The notes below the pieces were generated by a model. It did no database searches. It saw only the letters and a program-made list of their open reading frames with translations, and had not been told where the DNA came from. Shown piece by piece: positions 1-7,632 of a stretch of DNA of 64,000 bases (within the stretch, counting starts at the first letter, position 1; every line of letters begins with the position of its first letter). Origin of the DNA: JAFAGX01 sp035623255 (GTDB lineage Bacteria; Acidobacteriota; Terriglobia; Terriglobales; Acidobacteriaceae). The position numbers and the translations under genes were made by a program. The DNA lies in assembly GCA_035623255.1 (NCBI GenBank), contig DASPTU010000055.1, forward strand, positions 1 through 64,000, read 5' to 3'.

Positions 1-113
1 GGGTGTAGCACTTTTGCCGTCGCTATACACCTTCACGCCTGAAGTTTGACCGCTTTCGAGCACACCCTTAAGATGGACGAAAGTCCGTTGCTTCCCAGAG
101 AATTCGCACGCAG

Positions 114-2828
114 ATGATTGGTCAGACAATCTCGCATTACCGCATCACCAGCCGCCTCGGCAGCGGCGGAATGGGCGTGGTTTACGAAGCCCAGGATCTG
201 ACGCTCGGGCGCCGGGTGGCCCTCAAATTTCTCCCGCCGGAAGTGGCACGAGATCAGGGGGCCCTGGATCGCTTTCTGTTGGAGGCGCGGGCGGCTTCGG
301 CATTGAATCACCCCAACATCTGCACAATCTACGCGGTGGAGTCTGATGGCGGGCAGTCATTCATCTCGATGGAGCTCTTGGAAGGCCAGAGCCTGGACCG
401 CACGCTGGACGCTGGGCCGTATGCCTTGGACAGACTGCTTGACATCAGCATTCAACTCGCGGATGCGCTGGAGGTGGCGCACGCCAAGGGTATCGTTCAC
501 CGCGATATCAAGCCGGCCAATATTTTCGTGACGCAACGCGGGCAGGTGAAAGTTCTCGACTTCGGCCTGGCGAAGTTAACGAAGGCGGCAGCAGAACTCG
601 GCATGGAAACGTTGACCGCGGACAATCGTGGGCCGCTGCATCTGACCAGTCCGGGTTCAACCGTCGGAACCGTCGCCTATATGTCTCCTGAGCAAGCGCG
701 TGGCGAGGAACTGGACAGCCGCAGTGATCTCTTTTCTCTGGGCATCGTGATGTACTTGATGGCCACCGCCCAGCTGCCATTTTCCGGCAACACTTCGGCA
801 GTGGTTTTTCACGCCATTCTGCAACGCGAACCGGTTCCACCGGCGGAGATCAATCCGGCGGTTCCACCGAAGCTGCAGGAGATTGTTCATAGGCTCCTGG
901 AAAAGGACCCTGACCTGCGCTACCAATCCGCTGCCGATCTGCGCGGGGACCTCAAGCGATTGAAGCGCGACACCGAGTCAGGACGTAAGGTCTCGCAGGC
1001 GGGCATTTCCGCAGCGGGGACGGCTGCGGCTCCGAGTTCTTCGGCTCGAATGGAAAGCTCGAAAACTTTGGCAGCTGTTCGCCAGCACAAGGCTGTAACC
1101 GCTGCGGCGATAGTTGTGGGATTGGTTATTGCGGTTGCGGCTGCGTATGGCATCTATGCATTCCTTCATCGGAGCCAGCCGACACCGTTTCAAAACATTT
1201 CCGTGACTAAGGTTACGGATACAGGCAAAGCTGCTTTTGTGGCGATCTCTCCAGACGCCAAGTACGTACTGAATGTGGTCAGCAATGAAGGGCAACAAAG
1301 CCTGTGGTTGCGCAATTTACCGACGAATAGCAATACACAGGTCGTTCCCCCAGCCGAGGTAGAGTACAGCGGCCTGCGGTTCTCGCCTGATGGCAATTAC
1401 TTGTACTTTGTGCGAACCGAGCCTGGGAGCCACGAGCTGAGTTATTTGTATCGCGCTCCGGTTCTCGGGGGAACGCCGCAAAAGCTGGTCACCGACATCG
1501 ACTCCAATATTACTTTCTCACCGGATGGACGGCAGTTTGCCTTTCTGCGTTTCAACAATCCGGACCCGGGTAAGTTTCGCGTGCTGTCCTTAGCGATTGA
1601 CGGTGGCGAAGAAAAGATCCTGTACGGAGCTCCGATCAGTAGTGCAATGTACAATCCGGCGTGGTCACCTGATGGTGCGCGCCTGGCTTTGGATGTAATT
1701 CAGCCTCCGAATGCGTTTGGGGGATTAGTAAGCTTCGATATCGCCAGCGGCGAACAGCGGCTGTTTTTCATTTCCGACAGCAGCGTATTGGAACGCTTGA
1801 TATGGATACCGGATGGACGAGGGCTTCTCGCTTTATCTGGCCTCAACATCACCGGGCCGATACGAAATCAAATTGTCTTTGTTTCCTATCCAGAGGGGCG
1901 GTCAGTTCCCGTCACACGGGACACAAACTACTACGCTGATCTCAGCCTTTCGGCAGACGGTCACTCGTTGGCGACCGTCTCACGTGAATTTCATCTCAAT
2001 CTGTATACGATGGTGGCTGGGGATTCGTCGGCCATGAAACAGGCGCGGCAGGTTTCTTCCGTGGCCTCTCATTTCCATTTCACCTGGACCGCCAACTCCG
2101 AGTTGGTAACAGAGTCATCGACGGGCCTAAGTCTAATCAATCCCGAAAATGGAGCGGTGACGCCCCTCCCCACTCCCGAAGGCCCATATATTTCCGGTCC
2201 TTCAGCCTGCGGTGATGGGAAATACCTGACGTTTACGGCCATTACCAGGGGCAAGCCGGTCATGCGGCTGTGGCGAATGGATGCCGGCGGCGGAAATGCT
2301 CGAGAGCTTTCCGATGGCAGGTTGCAGGATTTTTCAAGCTGCTCGCGCGATGGGCGCTGGGTGGTTTTTGAAGACGGGGTGAACGGCGGGCAACTGATGA
2401 AACTGCCCGTTGAGGGCGGGGAAACGGAACAGATTTCGAAAGATCTGGTTGTCCCCGGCTTTGATGTTTCGCCCGATTCCAAGCTGGTGGCCTTCGCTTC
2501 CTTTGTTCATGAGGCAGAACATAAGGAAGAATTACAGGTCGTGGAACTCAACTCCAACCGAGTAGTAAAAACTATGGACTTTCAGCATCCGCGGAGCGGG
2601 CCCATTCGATTTTCCCCGGATGGCAGGGCCGTGGTTTATCCGGTACACGCCGGTGCTGCCGATAATTTATGGGTACAACCCCTGGATGGATCGCCGAGTA
2701 AACAGATCACCGACTTCACATCGGAACGCATCGTCGATTTTCATTGGTCTTTCGACGGCAAACAGCTTGGCCTGATCCGCGGCCACACCGACTCCGATGT
2801 GGTCTTGATCCGCGATCTGGAGAAGTAA
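114..2828 (+). CDS. Receptor-type Ser/Thr protein kinase with C-terminal PD40 beta-propeller
   Basis: Hanks-type kinase of 904 residues. The kinase domain spans roughly residues 9-285: glycine loop GSGGMGVVY (16-24), ATP-binding Lys38 in VALK, catalytic HRDIKPAN with Asp131, DFG at 149-151, and an activation-segment GTVAYMSPEQ motif. All catalytic residues are present, so it should be active. One hydrophobic segment around 325-350 separates the cytoplasmic kinase from a large outer region. That region carries many FSPDG/WSPDG-type PD40 (TolB/WD40-like) repeats expected to form a propeller. This architecture is common in Acidobacteriota; its ligand and substrates are not known. The start ATG is the first in frame before the kinase domain. 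The gene stands alone on the plus strand and faces the peroxiredoxin gene convergently. Confidence 0.93.
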   Translation: MIGQTISHYRITSRLGSGGMGVVYEAQDLTLGRRVALKFLPPEVARDQGALDRFLLEARAASALNHPNICTIYAVESDGGQSFISMELLEGQSLDRTLDAGPYALDRLLDISIQLADALEVAHAKGIVHRDIKPANIFVTQRGQVKVLDFGLAKLTKAAAELGMETLTADNRGPLHLTSPGSTVGTVAYMSPEQARGEELDSRSDLFSLGIVMYLMATAQLPFSGNTSAVVFHAILQREPVPPAEINPAVPPKLQEIVHRLLEKDPDLRYQSAADLRGDLKRLKRDTESGRKVSQAGISAAGTAAAPSSSARMESSKTLAAVRQHKAVTAAAIVVGLVIAVAAAYGIYAFLHRSQPTPFQNISVTKVTDTGKAAFVAISPDAKYVLNVVSNEGQQSLWLRNLPTNSNTQVVPPAEVEYSGLRFSPDGNYLYFVRTEPGSHELSYLYRAPVLGGTPQKLVTDIDSNITFSPDGRQFAFLRFNNPDPGKFRVLSLAIDGGEEKILYGAPISSAMYNPAWSPDGARLALDVIQPPNAFGGLVSFDIASGEQRLFFISDSSVLERLIWIPDGRGLLALSGLNITGPIRNQIVFVSYPEGRSVPVTRDTNYYADLSLSADGHSLATVSREFHLNLYTMVAGDSSAMKQARQVSSVASHFHFTWTANSELVTESSTGLSLINPENGAVTPLPTPEGPYISGPSACGDGKYLTFTAITRGKPVMRLWRMDAGGGNARELSDGRLQDFSSCSRDGRWVVFEDGVNGGQLMKLPVEGGETEQISKDLVVPGFDVSPDSKLVAFASFVHEAEHKEELQVVELNSNRVVKTMDFQHPRSGPIRFSPDGRAVVYPVHAGAADNLWVQPLDGSPSKQITDFTSERIVDFHWSFDGKQLGLIRGHTDSDVVLIRDLEK

Positions 2829-2858
2829 ATAGATCAGTTGCGCATCGCCCCGGCAATC

Positions 2859-3365
2859 TCAAGCCACCTCCTGCTCCGACTGGTTGATCCTCTTAAGTGC
2901 GGCGAGAATGGCCTCGTTGTCCGGCGTCTGATCCAGCGGGTAAATCTCGGCGAACGCGATCTTGCCAGCTTTGTCCACAATAAATACCGCCCGGTTGCTG
3001 ATGCCCGCCAACATCGGCCCCTCGCGAAAAATCCCGAAAGCTTGTGCGACTGCGCCGTGCGGATAGAAATCCGAACACATCGGAATGTGCATGGTGCCGA
3101 TGTCAAATTTCTGCCACGCCATGTGGCTGTAAATTGTGTCTACGCTGATGTCCAGGACCTGGGCATTAAGCGCGGCGAACCGATCGCGGTCGCGGTCGAA
3201 AGCCGGCAGCTGCTCGGCTCATGTGGGCGTCCAGTTCAGCGGGTGAAAGCTTACAACGACATGCTTTTTGCCGCGAAAATCGCTAAGCCGGACACGGATG
3301 CGCGCATCGCCTTCGACCGCCGGCAGGTCAAAGTCCGGAGCCACGTCTCCAACCTTCAAAGGCAT
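2859..3365 (-). CDS. Peroxiredoxin with in-frame TGA at the peroxidatic Cys (probable selenoprotein)
   Basis: The frame from ATG 3365 is open for 168 codons except for one TGA at codon 49 (3219-3221). The start is preceded by the ribosome-binding site AGGAG (ACAGGAGAGAATATG). The translation is a peroxiredoxin of the AhpE/AhpC-TSA type. It opens MPLKVGDVAPDFDLPAVEG, then reads LSDFRGKKHVVVSFHPLNW followed by TPT-TGA-AEQLPAF. Family members have TPxC at this point, where Cys is the peroxidatic residue that reduces peroxides, so the TGA replaces precisely the catalytic Cys. After it the family features continue: DISVDTIYSHMAWQK, SDFYPHGAVAQAFG and NRAVFIVDKAGKI. Cys97 (PMCSDFYPHG) is a possible resolving or secondary thiol. 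No frameshift or other lesion is seen. Selenocysteine is the best reading, since Sec-containing peroxiredoxins (PrxU-like) are known. A fresh nonsense mutation is the alternative. The gene lies downstream of cspA on the same strand, after an inverted repeat. Confidence 0.82.
3175..3221 (-). promoter_or_regulatory. Candidate bacterial SECIS stem-loop downstream of the TGA codon
   Basis: In bacteria the selenocysteine insertion element lies in the coding mRNA just 3' of the UGA. Here two hairpins can be drawn by eye. One is immediately adjacent (GCCG...CGGC, 3202-3218). The other is GCGACCG-CGAU-CGGUUCGC (3175-3193): seven base pairs with one bulged U on the 3' arm and a CGAU tetraloop, the loop starting about 32 nt after the UGA. 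The loop has G at its second position, as reported for bacterial SECIS loops, and its distance falls within the range I recall for these elements. No folding program was run, and the sequence is GC-rich coding DNA in which hairpins arise easily. This is therefore support, not proof. Confidence 0.4.
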
Positions 3366-3407
3366 ATTCTCTCCTGTCACGGCATTTTACTCTGGCTGAA
3401 AACAGTA

Positions 3408-3429
3408 AGGGCGGCCTCGCGGCCGCCCT
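3408..3429 (-). terminator. Inverted repeat, probable cspA terminator
   Basis: Perfect 9-bp stem AGGGCGGCC / GGCCGCCCT with a TCGC loop, placed 22 bp after the end of the cold-shock gene on the minus strand. There is only a weak T-rich stretch after it on that strand, so termination strength is uncertain. It separates cspA from the peroxiredoxin gene. Confidence 0.6.
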
Positions 3430-3451
3430 CGTTGCGGATTGTAGAAGTGGC

Positions 3452-3652
3452 TTAGGCCGACTTCACATTCTCGGCTTGCCAGCCCTTGGGCCCTTTGACC
3501 ACATCGAACTGGACCTGCTGGCCTTCTTGCAGGCTGCGGAATCCATTTGCCTGGATGGCCGAGAAGTGCACAAACACATCCTCCCCATTCTGGCGGCTGA
3601 TGAAACCATAACCCTTGGCGTCGTTAAACCACTTTACTGTTCCTGTTTCCAT
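3452..3652 (-). CDS. cspA: Cold-shock domain protein (CspA family)
   Basis: A 66-residue single cold-shock domain, the full family length. It has both RNA-binding motifs: KGYGFI (RNP1) and DVFVHFSAI (RNP2), with the opening GTVKWFNDAKGYGF typical of CspA/CspD. Such proteins bind single-stranded RNA and DNA and act as RNA chaperones. The ATG at 3652 is preceded by AAGGAAC. A long upstream stretch on its own strand (to about 3970) leaves room for the long 5' leader usual in csp genes, but no cold box was identified. Known roles are family knowledge; whether this copy is cold-induced cannot be told. Confidence 0.95.
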   Translation of the reverse strand: METGTVKWFNDAKGYGFISRQNGEDVFVHFSAIQANGFRSLQEGQQVQFDVVKGPKGWQAENVKSA

Positions 3653-3824
3653 GGTGTTGCTTTGTTCCTTTTTCTTTAGATATGCGCTGGATCACTTGCT
3701 GGACTTCTGCAGGCAGGTCACGCTGGTTAGCGGGAAGTACTTGAAACTGCAAAAAACCGCGAAGTTCAAACGCACCAACATTGTACCTTATTCAGCAGCC
3801 AAAAGGCTAATGATTACTTCCGGC

Positions 3825-3859
3825 GGTAGTGGTGCAGTTTGGCAAACTGCACCACTACC
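3825..3859. repeat. 35-bp near-perfect palindrome in the cspA/TlpA intergenic region
   Basis: Two 17-bp arms, GGTAGTGGTGCAGTTTG and its exact complement, are separated by one G. They are flanked by the direct repeat TTCCGGC (3818-3824 and 3861-3867). The gap from 3653 to 3972 holds no gene. The palindrome lies between divergently oriented genes, so it is not an obvious terminator. It could be an operator, a REP/MITE-like element with target duplication, or a cruciform-forming site. Confidence 0.6.
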
Positions 3860-3972
3860 CTTCCGGCACGCAAAATATGCAGTTGCCGTCGCAGGCAGCT
3901 GAATCTGCACTGGATTGCCAACCGGCTTACCTTAGGCTAGCGACTTTTCGGACTTCGCGTCATCATTAGGAT

Positions 3973-4884
3973 ATGCGGGTTCGCCTTCTCCTGTTTCCAC
4001 TTCTGGTTTCTTCCCTCTGCAGTGCTGACGTGATCCGGGACGTCAAGATTGCCTTGTCCCAGAACAACATTGCAGCAGCCAATGCCGAACTAGAGGACTA
4101 CCATGCGAGACATGGTATCGACCCTTCTTACCTTGAGGCCCAGGCCTGGGTGGCACGCGGATATCTTTCGGCCAATCAGCTCGACCAGGCCCGGAATTTG
4201 GCGAGGGAGACCGTGTCGGAAGCGAGACAGCTTCTGCAGTGGCGGCCGCTCGATGCTGAGCCCCATCTGCCGCTCGCGTTAGGCGCCGCGCTTGAAGTGC
4301 AAGCACAAGTGCTTACTTTGCGAGGACAAACCAGTGAAGCGGCAGCTCTGCTGCACCAGGCTCTGGCAAGCTACGGAAATACCTCGATTCGCGCGCGCCT
4401 GCAGAAGAACCTTAATCTCATCGGCCTGACCGGACGCGACGCGCCGCCGCTCGATACTGGAAGATATATCGGAGTCCGACCCACCCCCCTGAGCGAGCTC
4501 AAGGGATTGCCGGTTCTCCTATTCTTCTGGGCTCACTGGTGCGCGGACTGCAAGCAGGAAGGTCCCATCATCAGTCAGCTCGGCTTGGAGTTTGCCCCCA
4601 AGGGGTTGAGGGTTCAAGCGCCGACGCAACTCTACGGCTACGCAGCCTATGGTGAGAGCTCCGCTCCAAAAGATGAGCTCGACTACATCGGACGCGTTTG
4701 GCAACATTACTACCCCGGCTTGCAGGAGGTCCCGGTCCCCGTCAGCAAGGCGAATTTCGATAAATATGGCGCCAGCACCACCCCGACGATCGTTCTGCTG
4801 GACCGCAATGGTCGGGTTGTCCTCTATCATCCGGGGCTAATGTCGTACGACGAATTGCGCGCCGCAATCACGAATGCACTATAA
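3973..4884 (+). CDS. Exported TlpA-like thioredoxin-fold protein with TPR-like N-terminal half
   Basis: 303 residues with an N-terminal signal peptide (MRVRLLLFPLLVSSLCSA). Residues about 20-145 are Ala/Leu-rich helices that look like tetratricopeptide repeats. Residues about 150-303 form a redoxin domain with the active-site motif WCADC (Cys190, Cys193) after LPVLLFFWAHW, a later TPTIVLLDRNGRVV strand and the cis-Pro motif TTPT. It is likely a periplasmic thiol-disulfide oxidoreductase. The physiological partner is unknown. The ATG lies directly after AGGAT, a weak ribosome site at unusually short spacing. It has no operon partner. Confidence 0.8.
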   Translation: MRVRLLLFPLLVSSLCSADVIRDVKIALSQNNIAAANAELEDYHARHGIDPSYLEAQAWVARGYLSANQLDQARNLARETVSEARQLLQWRPLDAEPHLPLALGAALEVQAQVLTLRGQTSEAAALLHQALASYGNTSIRARLQKNLNLIGLTGRDAPPLDTGRYIGVRPTPLSELKGLPVLLFFWAHWCADCKQEGPIISQLGLEFAPKGLRVQAPTQLYGYAAYGESSAPKDELDYIGRVWQHYYPGLQEVPVPVSKANFDKYGASTTPTIVLLDRNGRVVLYHPGLMSYDELRAAITNAL

Positions 4885-5097
4885 GTTGTTTAGTTTCTTA
4901 GACTTGTGTGCTTCCCTACCGGCCGCCTTACGGCTTCAGTTACTTGCCCCATCCCCGGTGCAACCGCAATGATGATTGAGCACCTGATGCTTCCACTTCC
5001 GCGAAAGTACGGAAGCTTGACGGGAAGCCACTCCCCGGCTAAGCCCGATTGGACGCGAGCTTAGAGGGTGCAATCCAAACCAAGGAGTCTGACAACT

Positions 5098-5586
5098 ATG
5101 AGGAAGTTTATCGGCGTTGCCCTGTTCGTAGGTTTGATCTCGATGCTCGGCATTGCCCAGGAAGTGCCCAAGCCGGAAGTGTTTGGTGGCTACCAGTTCA
5201 CCACTCTCGATCCCTCCTGGCATGCGAATGGGTGGAACGGTGCCGCTTCCATGTATTTGACCCGCTGGATGGGCGTTACTGGCGACTTTAGCGGCGCCTA
5301 TGGGAGTGGCAGCACCCATTTCTACACCTACACAGGTGGACCGGTGGTTTCGATGCACAGGCATGCGATCTCGCCGTTTGCGCACGCCCTGTTTGGCGGC
5401 GGTCGCGCTTCCAGCACCGGCGTGAGCAACAGTGGTATGGTGCTGATGTTCGGCGGCGGCATGGATTACGGACGCAAGGCTTTCGCCGTTCGTCTGTTCC
5501 AGGCCGACTGGTTGATGACGCGCTTCAATGGTGTGAGCGACAAGAACAACGCGCGCGTTTCGACTGGGTTGCTGTGGCGGTTCTAG
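5098..5586 (+). CDS. Small outer-membrane beta-barrel protein
   Basis: 162 residues. The ATG at 5098 follows AAGGAG by about eleven bases and begins a clear signal peptide (MRKFIGVALFVGLISMLGIAQ), so it is preferred over a GTG 30 bases earlier. The mature part alternates short amphipathic strands (VFGGYQFTTLD, MYLTRWMGVTGDFSGAYGS, ISPFAHALFGGG, FAVRLFQADWL) and ends in GLLWRF with a terminal Phe, the usual outer-membrane insertion signal. It resembles the OmpA-barrel/opacity-type small porins. Function unknown. It is monocistronic, with a strong terminator just after the stop. Confidence 0.75.
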   Translation: MRKFIGVALFVGLISMLGIAQEVPKPEVFGGYQFTTLDPSWHANGWNGAASMYLTRWMGVTGDFSGAYGSGSTHFYTYTGGPVVSMHRHAISPFAHALFGGGRASSTGVSNSGMVLMFGGGMDYGRKAFAVRLFQADWLMTRFNGVSDKNNARVSTGLLWRF

Positions 5587-5610
5587 TCCGATAATCCAGG
5601 AAACATTTCG

Positions 5611-5639
5611 GGGGCGGCCTGGGGCCGCCCTAAATTTTT
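5611..5639 (+). terminator. Rho-independent terminator
   Basis: GGGCGGCC-TGG-GGCCGCCC stem followed by TAAATTTTT, 25 bp after the stop codon of the outer-membrane barrel gene. The eight-base-pair GC stem and T-run make this the clearest intrinsic terminator in the window. Confidence 0.9.
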
Positions 5640-5675
5640 GGTCTTGATATAGTGCTCCACCGATTGAATCTGGGG

Positions 5676-6095
5676 TTACCGCTTGCGGAAAATTTCGAAG
5701 GTCAGATTGAAGAGTTGCACCAGCGTGATCCCGATTGCCGCATACACTGCAATTTCGAGCCTCCGGCTGGACTCCTGAGTGGCTTTGATTACGTCCCTCA
5801 CTTCCTGGGTAGTGTGGTATAGGGTGTCGGCAAGTTGCTCGAAGTGCTCAGTGGAGGCGCGCAGGCGCTCCAATACGCGCGATGTCGCCGAAAGCGCGGT
5901 TGCCATCTGCTCGCCGTTTCGAATGTCCAGCTCGGTTTTGCATGCCTGCCACCAATGGCTGCCGGGCGGGCTGTCGTACATCCGCTGCCGAATCTCTTCG
6001 TAGGACCGGCTGCGCAGCAGCTGTACAAGCGCCTGTACGGTATCGGGCTCCCTGATTTGTTCCGTTACAGATGCCATAAGCGTCGACTCTACCAA
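5676..6095 (-). CDS. Small tail-anchored membrane protein of unknown function
   Basis: 139 residues that I do not recognise as a named family. The bulk is charged and helical (residues about 60-110 look coiled-coil-like: ERLRASTEHFEQLADTLYHTTQ). A single hydrophobic helix at the C-terminus (AVYAAIGITLVQLFNLTFE) ends in a basic FRKR, which suggests a cytoplasmic protein anchored by its tail. The start may instead be the ATG six codons in (MASVTEQ). It is convergent with the barrel gene and divergent from the ECF sigma gene. Confidence 0.6.
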   Translation of the reverse strand: MVESTLMASVTEQIREPDTVQALVQLLRSRSYEEIRQRMYDSPPGSHWWQACKTELDIRNGEQMATALSATSRVLERLRASTEHFEQLADTLYHTTQEVRDVIKATQESSRRLEIAVYAAIGITLVQLFNLTFEIFRKR

Positions 6096-6289
6096 CGCGC
6101 AGTAACAGTTCTCAGATACCTAAAGTGCTACAAGAATTGTGGTCTTCCGCCAGGTTTCGATATGGGCTGTCGAGTACGTCACATTCACCGACATCAGGTC
6201 ATATTTGATCGACCAAAGGCAACCCCGCGCTAGGAATGTGGTTCTGAACCTGGAATAAAATCACTTTTCTGCTGGTTTACCATTCAGGC

Positions 6290-6841
6290 GTGGCAGCTGC
6301 GGATCTCCAATCCGGTTCGTTCGAACAGTTGGCCATGCCGCTTTTCGACCAGCTGTACAACTTCGCGCACTGGCTGACACAAAACCCGGACGAGGCCGAG
6401 GATCTGGTTCAGGAAACTTATGTCAAGGCCTTGCGAGGATTCTCGTCTTTTCAGATCGGGACCAACTTTCGCGCTTGGATGTACCGAATTCTGCGTAACA
6501 CGTTCCTGACCTCTCGTACCGGATTGAAAGTGACGGTCCCAATTGACCCGGAAAGTGACGGCTCCGAACTCGTGGAGATTCAGACACCTGAAACGCTCGC
6601 GATCGACCGGTCGAACTCGCAACTGCTACAGCGCGCCATGGACGATCTGCCCGTGCATTTTTGCGAGGTCCTGCTTATGTGTGAAGTAGAAGAAATGTCA
6701 TACCAAGAGATTTCCGAAGCGCTCTCCGTCCCGATTGGCACGGTGATGTCGCGGCTGTCACGGGCCCGAAAGGCACTGCGAGAGCGCGTCCGAAAGGATT
6801 TCGCGGTTCGATCAGATTCGACCGCCGCCATTAACGGATGA
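6290..6841 (+). CDS. ECF-type RNA polymerase sigma factor
   Basis: 183 residues with the two-domain layout of extracytoplasmic-function sigma factors. Region 2 covers about 15-90 (FDQLYNFAHWLTQNPDEAED, LVQETYVKALRGF, FRAWMYRILRNTFL). Region 4 covers about 115-170 and carries the helix-turn-helix MSYQEISEALSVPIGTVMSR. It directs RNA polymerase to alternative promoters. The GTG start at 6290 has only a weak upstream purine run, and an ATG at 6335 would cut into region 2. The stop is three bases from the anti-sigma gene, so the two are almost certainly one operon. Confidence 0.92.
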   Translation: MAAADLQSGSFEQLAMPLFDQLYNFAHWLTQNPDEAEDLVQETYVKALRGFSSFQIGTNFRAWMYRILRNTFLTSRTGLKVTVPIDPESDGSELVEIQTPETLAIDRSNSQLLQRAMDDLPVHFCEVLLMCEVEEMSYQEISEALSVPIGTVMSRLSRARKALRERVRKDFAVRSDSTAAING

Positions 6842-6844
6842 TTT

Positions 6845-7600
6845 ATGGCTTGTGAGTCCTGGAAAACAAAAATCGAGAGTTACGTAGACGACGAGCTTCC
6901 GCCCGACCAGACGCAAGCTTTCGCCACTCATGTTCGTACTTGCGCCGCATGCGCCGCCGACGCGCTTGCCCGAGTGCAAATGAAACGCAGCATCCAGGTT
7001 GCCGGACGAAGATTTACTGCCAGCCCTGAGTTTCGCAAGCAGATTCAGGAAAGAATTTCAAAACCGCAGCCGACCCTCGGCTTTCCCTTATGGGTGATTG
7101 CTTCGGCTGTGCTCGCCTCATTGCTGGTCGGCAGTGTCGGTGTGAGCTACCTGGGAAGGCGTCGTGAACAAAGGCGAGAGCTCTACAGCGAACTGGTGGA
7201 TCAGCATGTGTCCACGATGGCCAGTTCCTCACCCGTGGATGTAGTTTCTTCGGATCGGCACACGGTCAAGCCCTGGTTTCAGGGGAAAATTCCGTTCGCC
7301 TTCGACCTGCCAGAAGTTCAGAATTCTGATTTCTCACTGATTGGCGGACGCGTGACGTACCTGGACCAGATTCCCGGCGCACAGCTGATCTATGCAGTTC
7401 GGAAACATCGCATCTCGGTATTCATCTTCCCCGAAAACGCCCTTCCCGTCCGGTTGGAGCGGAATCGTGGTGCAAGGAAGCAGGCTTCATTCAGCACGGA
7501 AACCTGGTCTCAGGGCGGACTTCGCTACTTCGTAGTCGGTGACTCCAGCACAGCTGACATCGATGCTTTGGCGCACCTGTTCAAGTCTCCCAACTCTTAG
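6845..7600 (+). CDS. Anti-sigma factor with zinc-binding (ZAS) domain
   Basis: 251 residues. The N-terminal cytoplasmic zinc anti-sigma motif is His29-x3-Cys33-x2-Cys36 (HVRTCAAC). A single transmembrane helix follows at about 80-102 (LWVIASAVLASLLVGSVGV), then a periplasmic domain of about 140 residues. It is expected to bind and hold the sigma factor encoded three bases upstream and to release it on an envelope signal. The periplasmic part (GRVTYLDQIPGAQLIYAV, RHRISVFIFPE-like strands) resembles the sensor regions of other acidobacterial anti-sigma factors; its signal is unknown. Confidence 0.88.
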   Translation: MACESWKTKIESYVDDELPPDQTQAFATHVRTCAACAADALARVQMKRSIQVAGRRFTASPEFRKQIQERISKPQPTLGFPLWVIASAVLASLLVGSVGVSYLGRRREQRRELYSELVDQHVSTMASSSPVDVVSSDRHTVKPWFQGKIPFAFDLPEVQNSDFSLIGGRVTYLDQIPGAQLIYAVRKHRISVFIFPENALPVRLERNRGARKQASFSTETWSQGGLRYFVVGDSSTADIDALAHLFKSPNS

Positions 7601-7632
7601 GTATTCGCAGACAGCATTGCGGCCGCGGTTGC

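Noticed and set aside
2859..3122. Short 87-residue peroxiredoxin fragment starting at an internal ATG
   Set aside because: It lacks the N-terminal half and the catalytic motif and has no ribosome-binding site; the upstream half continues in the same frame through the TGA, so it is not a separate gene.
3219..3221. TGA as evidence that the peroxiredoxin is a simple pseudogene
   Set aside because: Not favoured because the only lesion falls on the catalytic codon and the rest of the frame is intact. It remains the main alternative and cannot be excluded from this window alone.
2838..3455. Long open frame on the plus strand across the peroxiredoxin region
   Set aside because: It is antisense to a protein with clear peroxiredoxin sequence; its translation has no recognisable domain and no ribosome-binding site.
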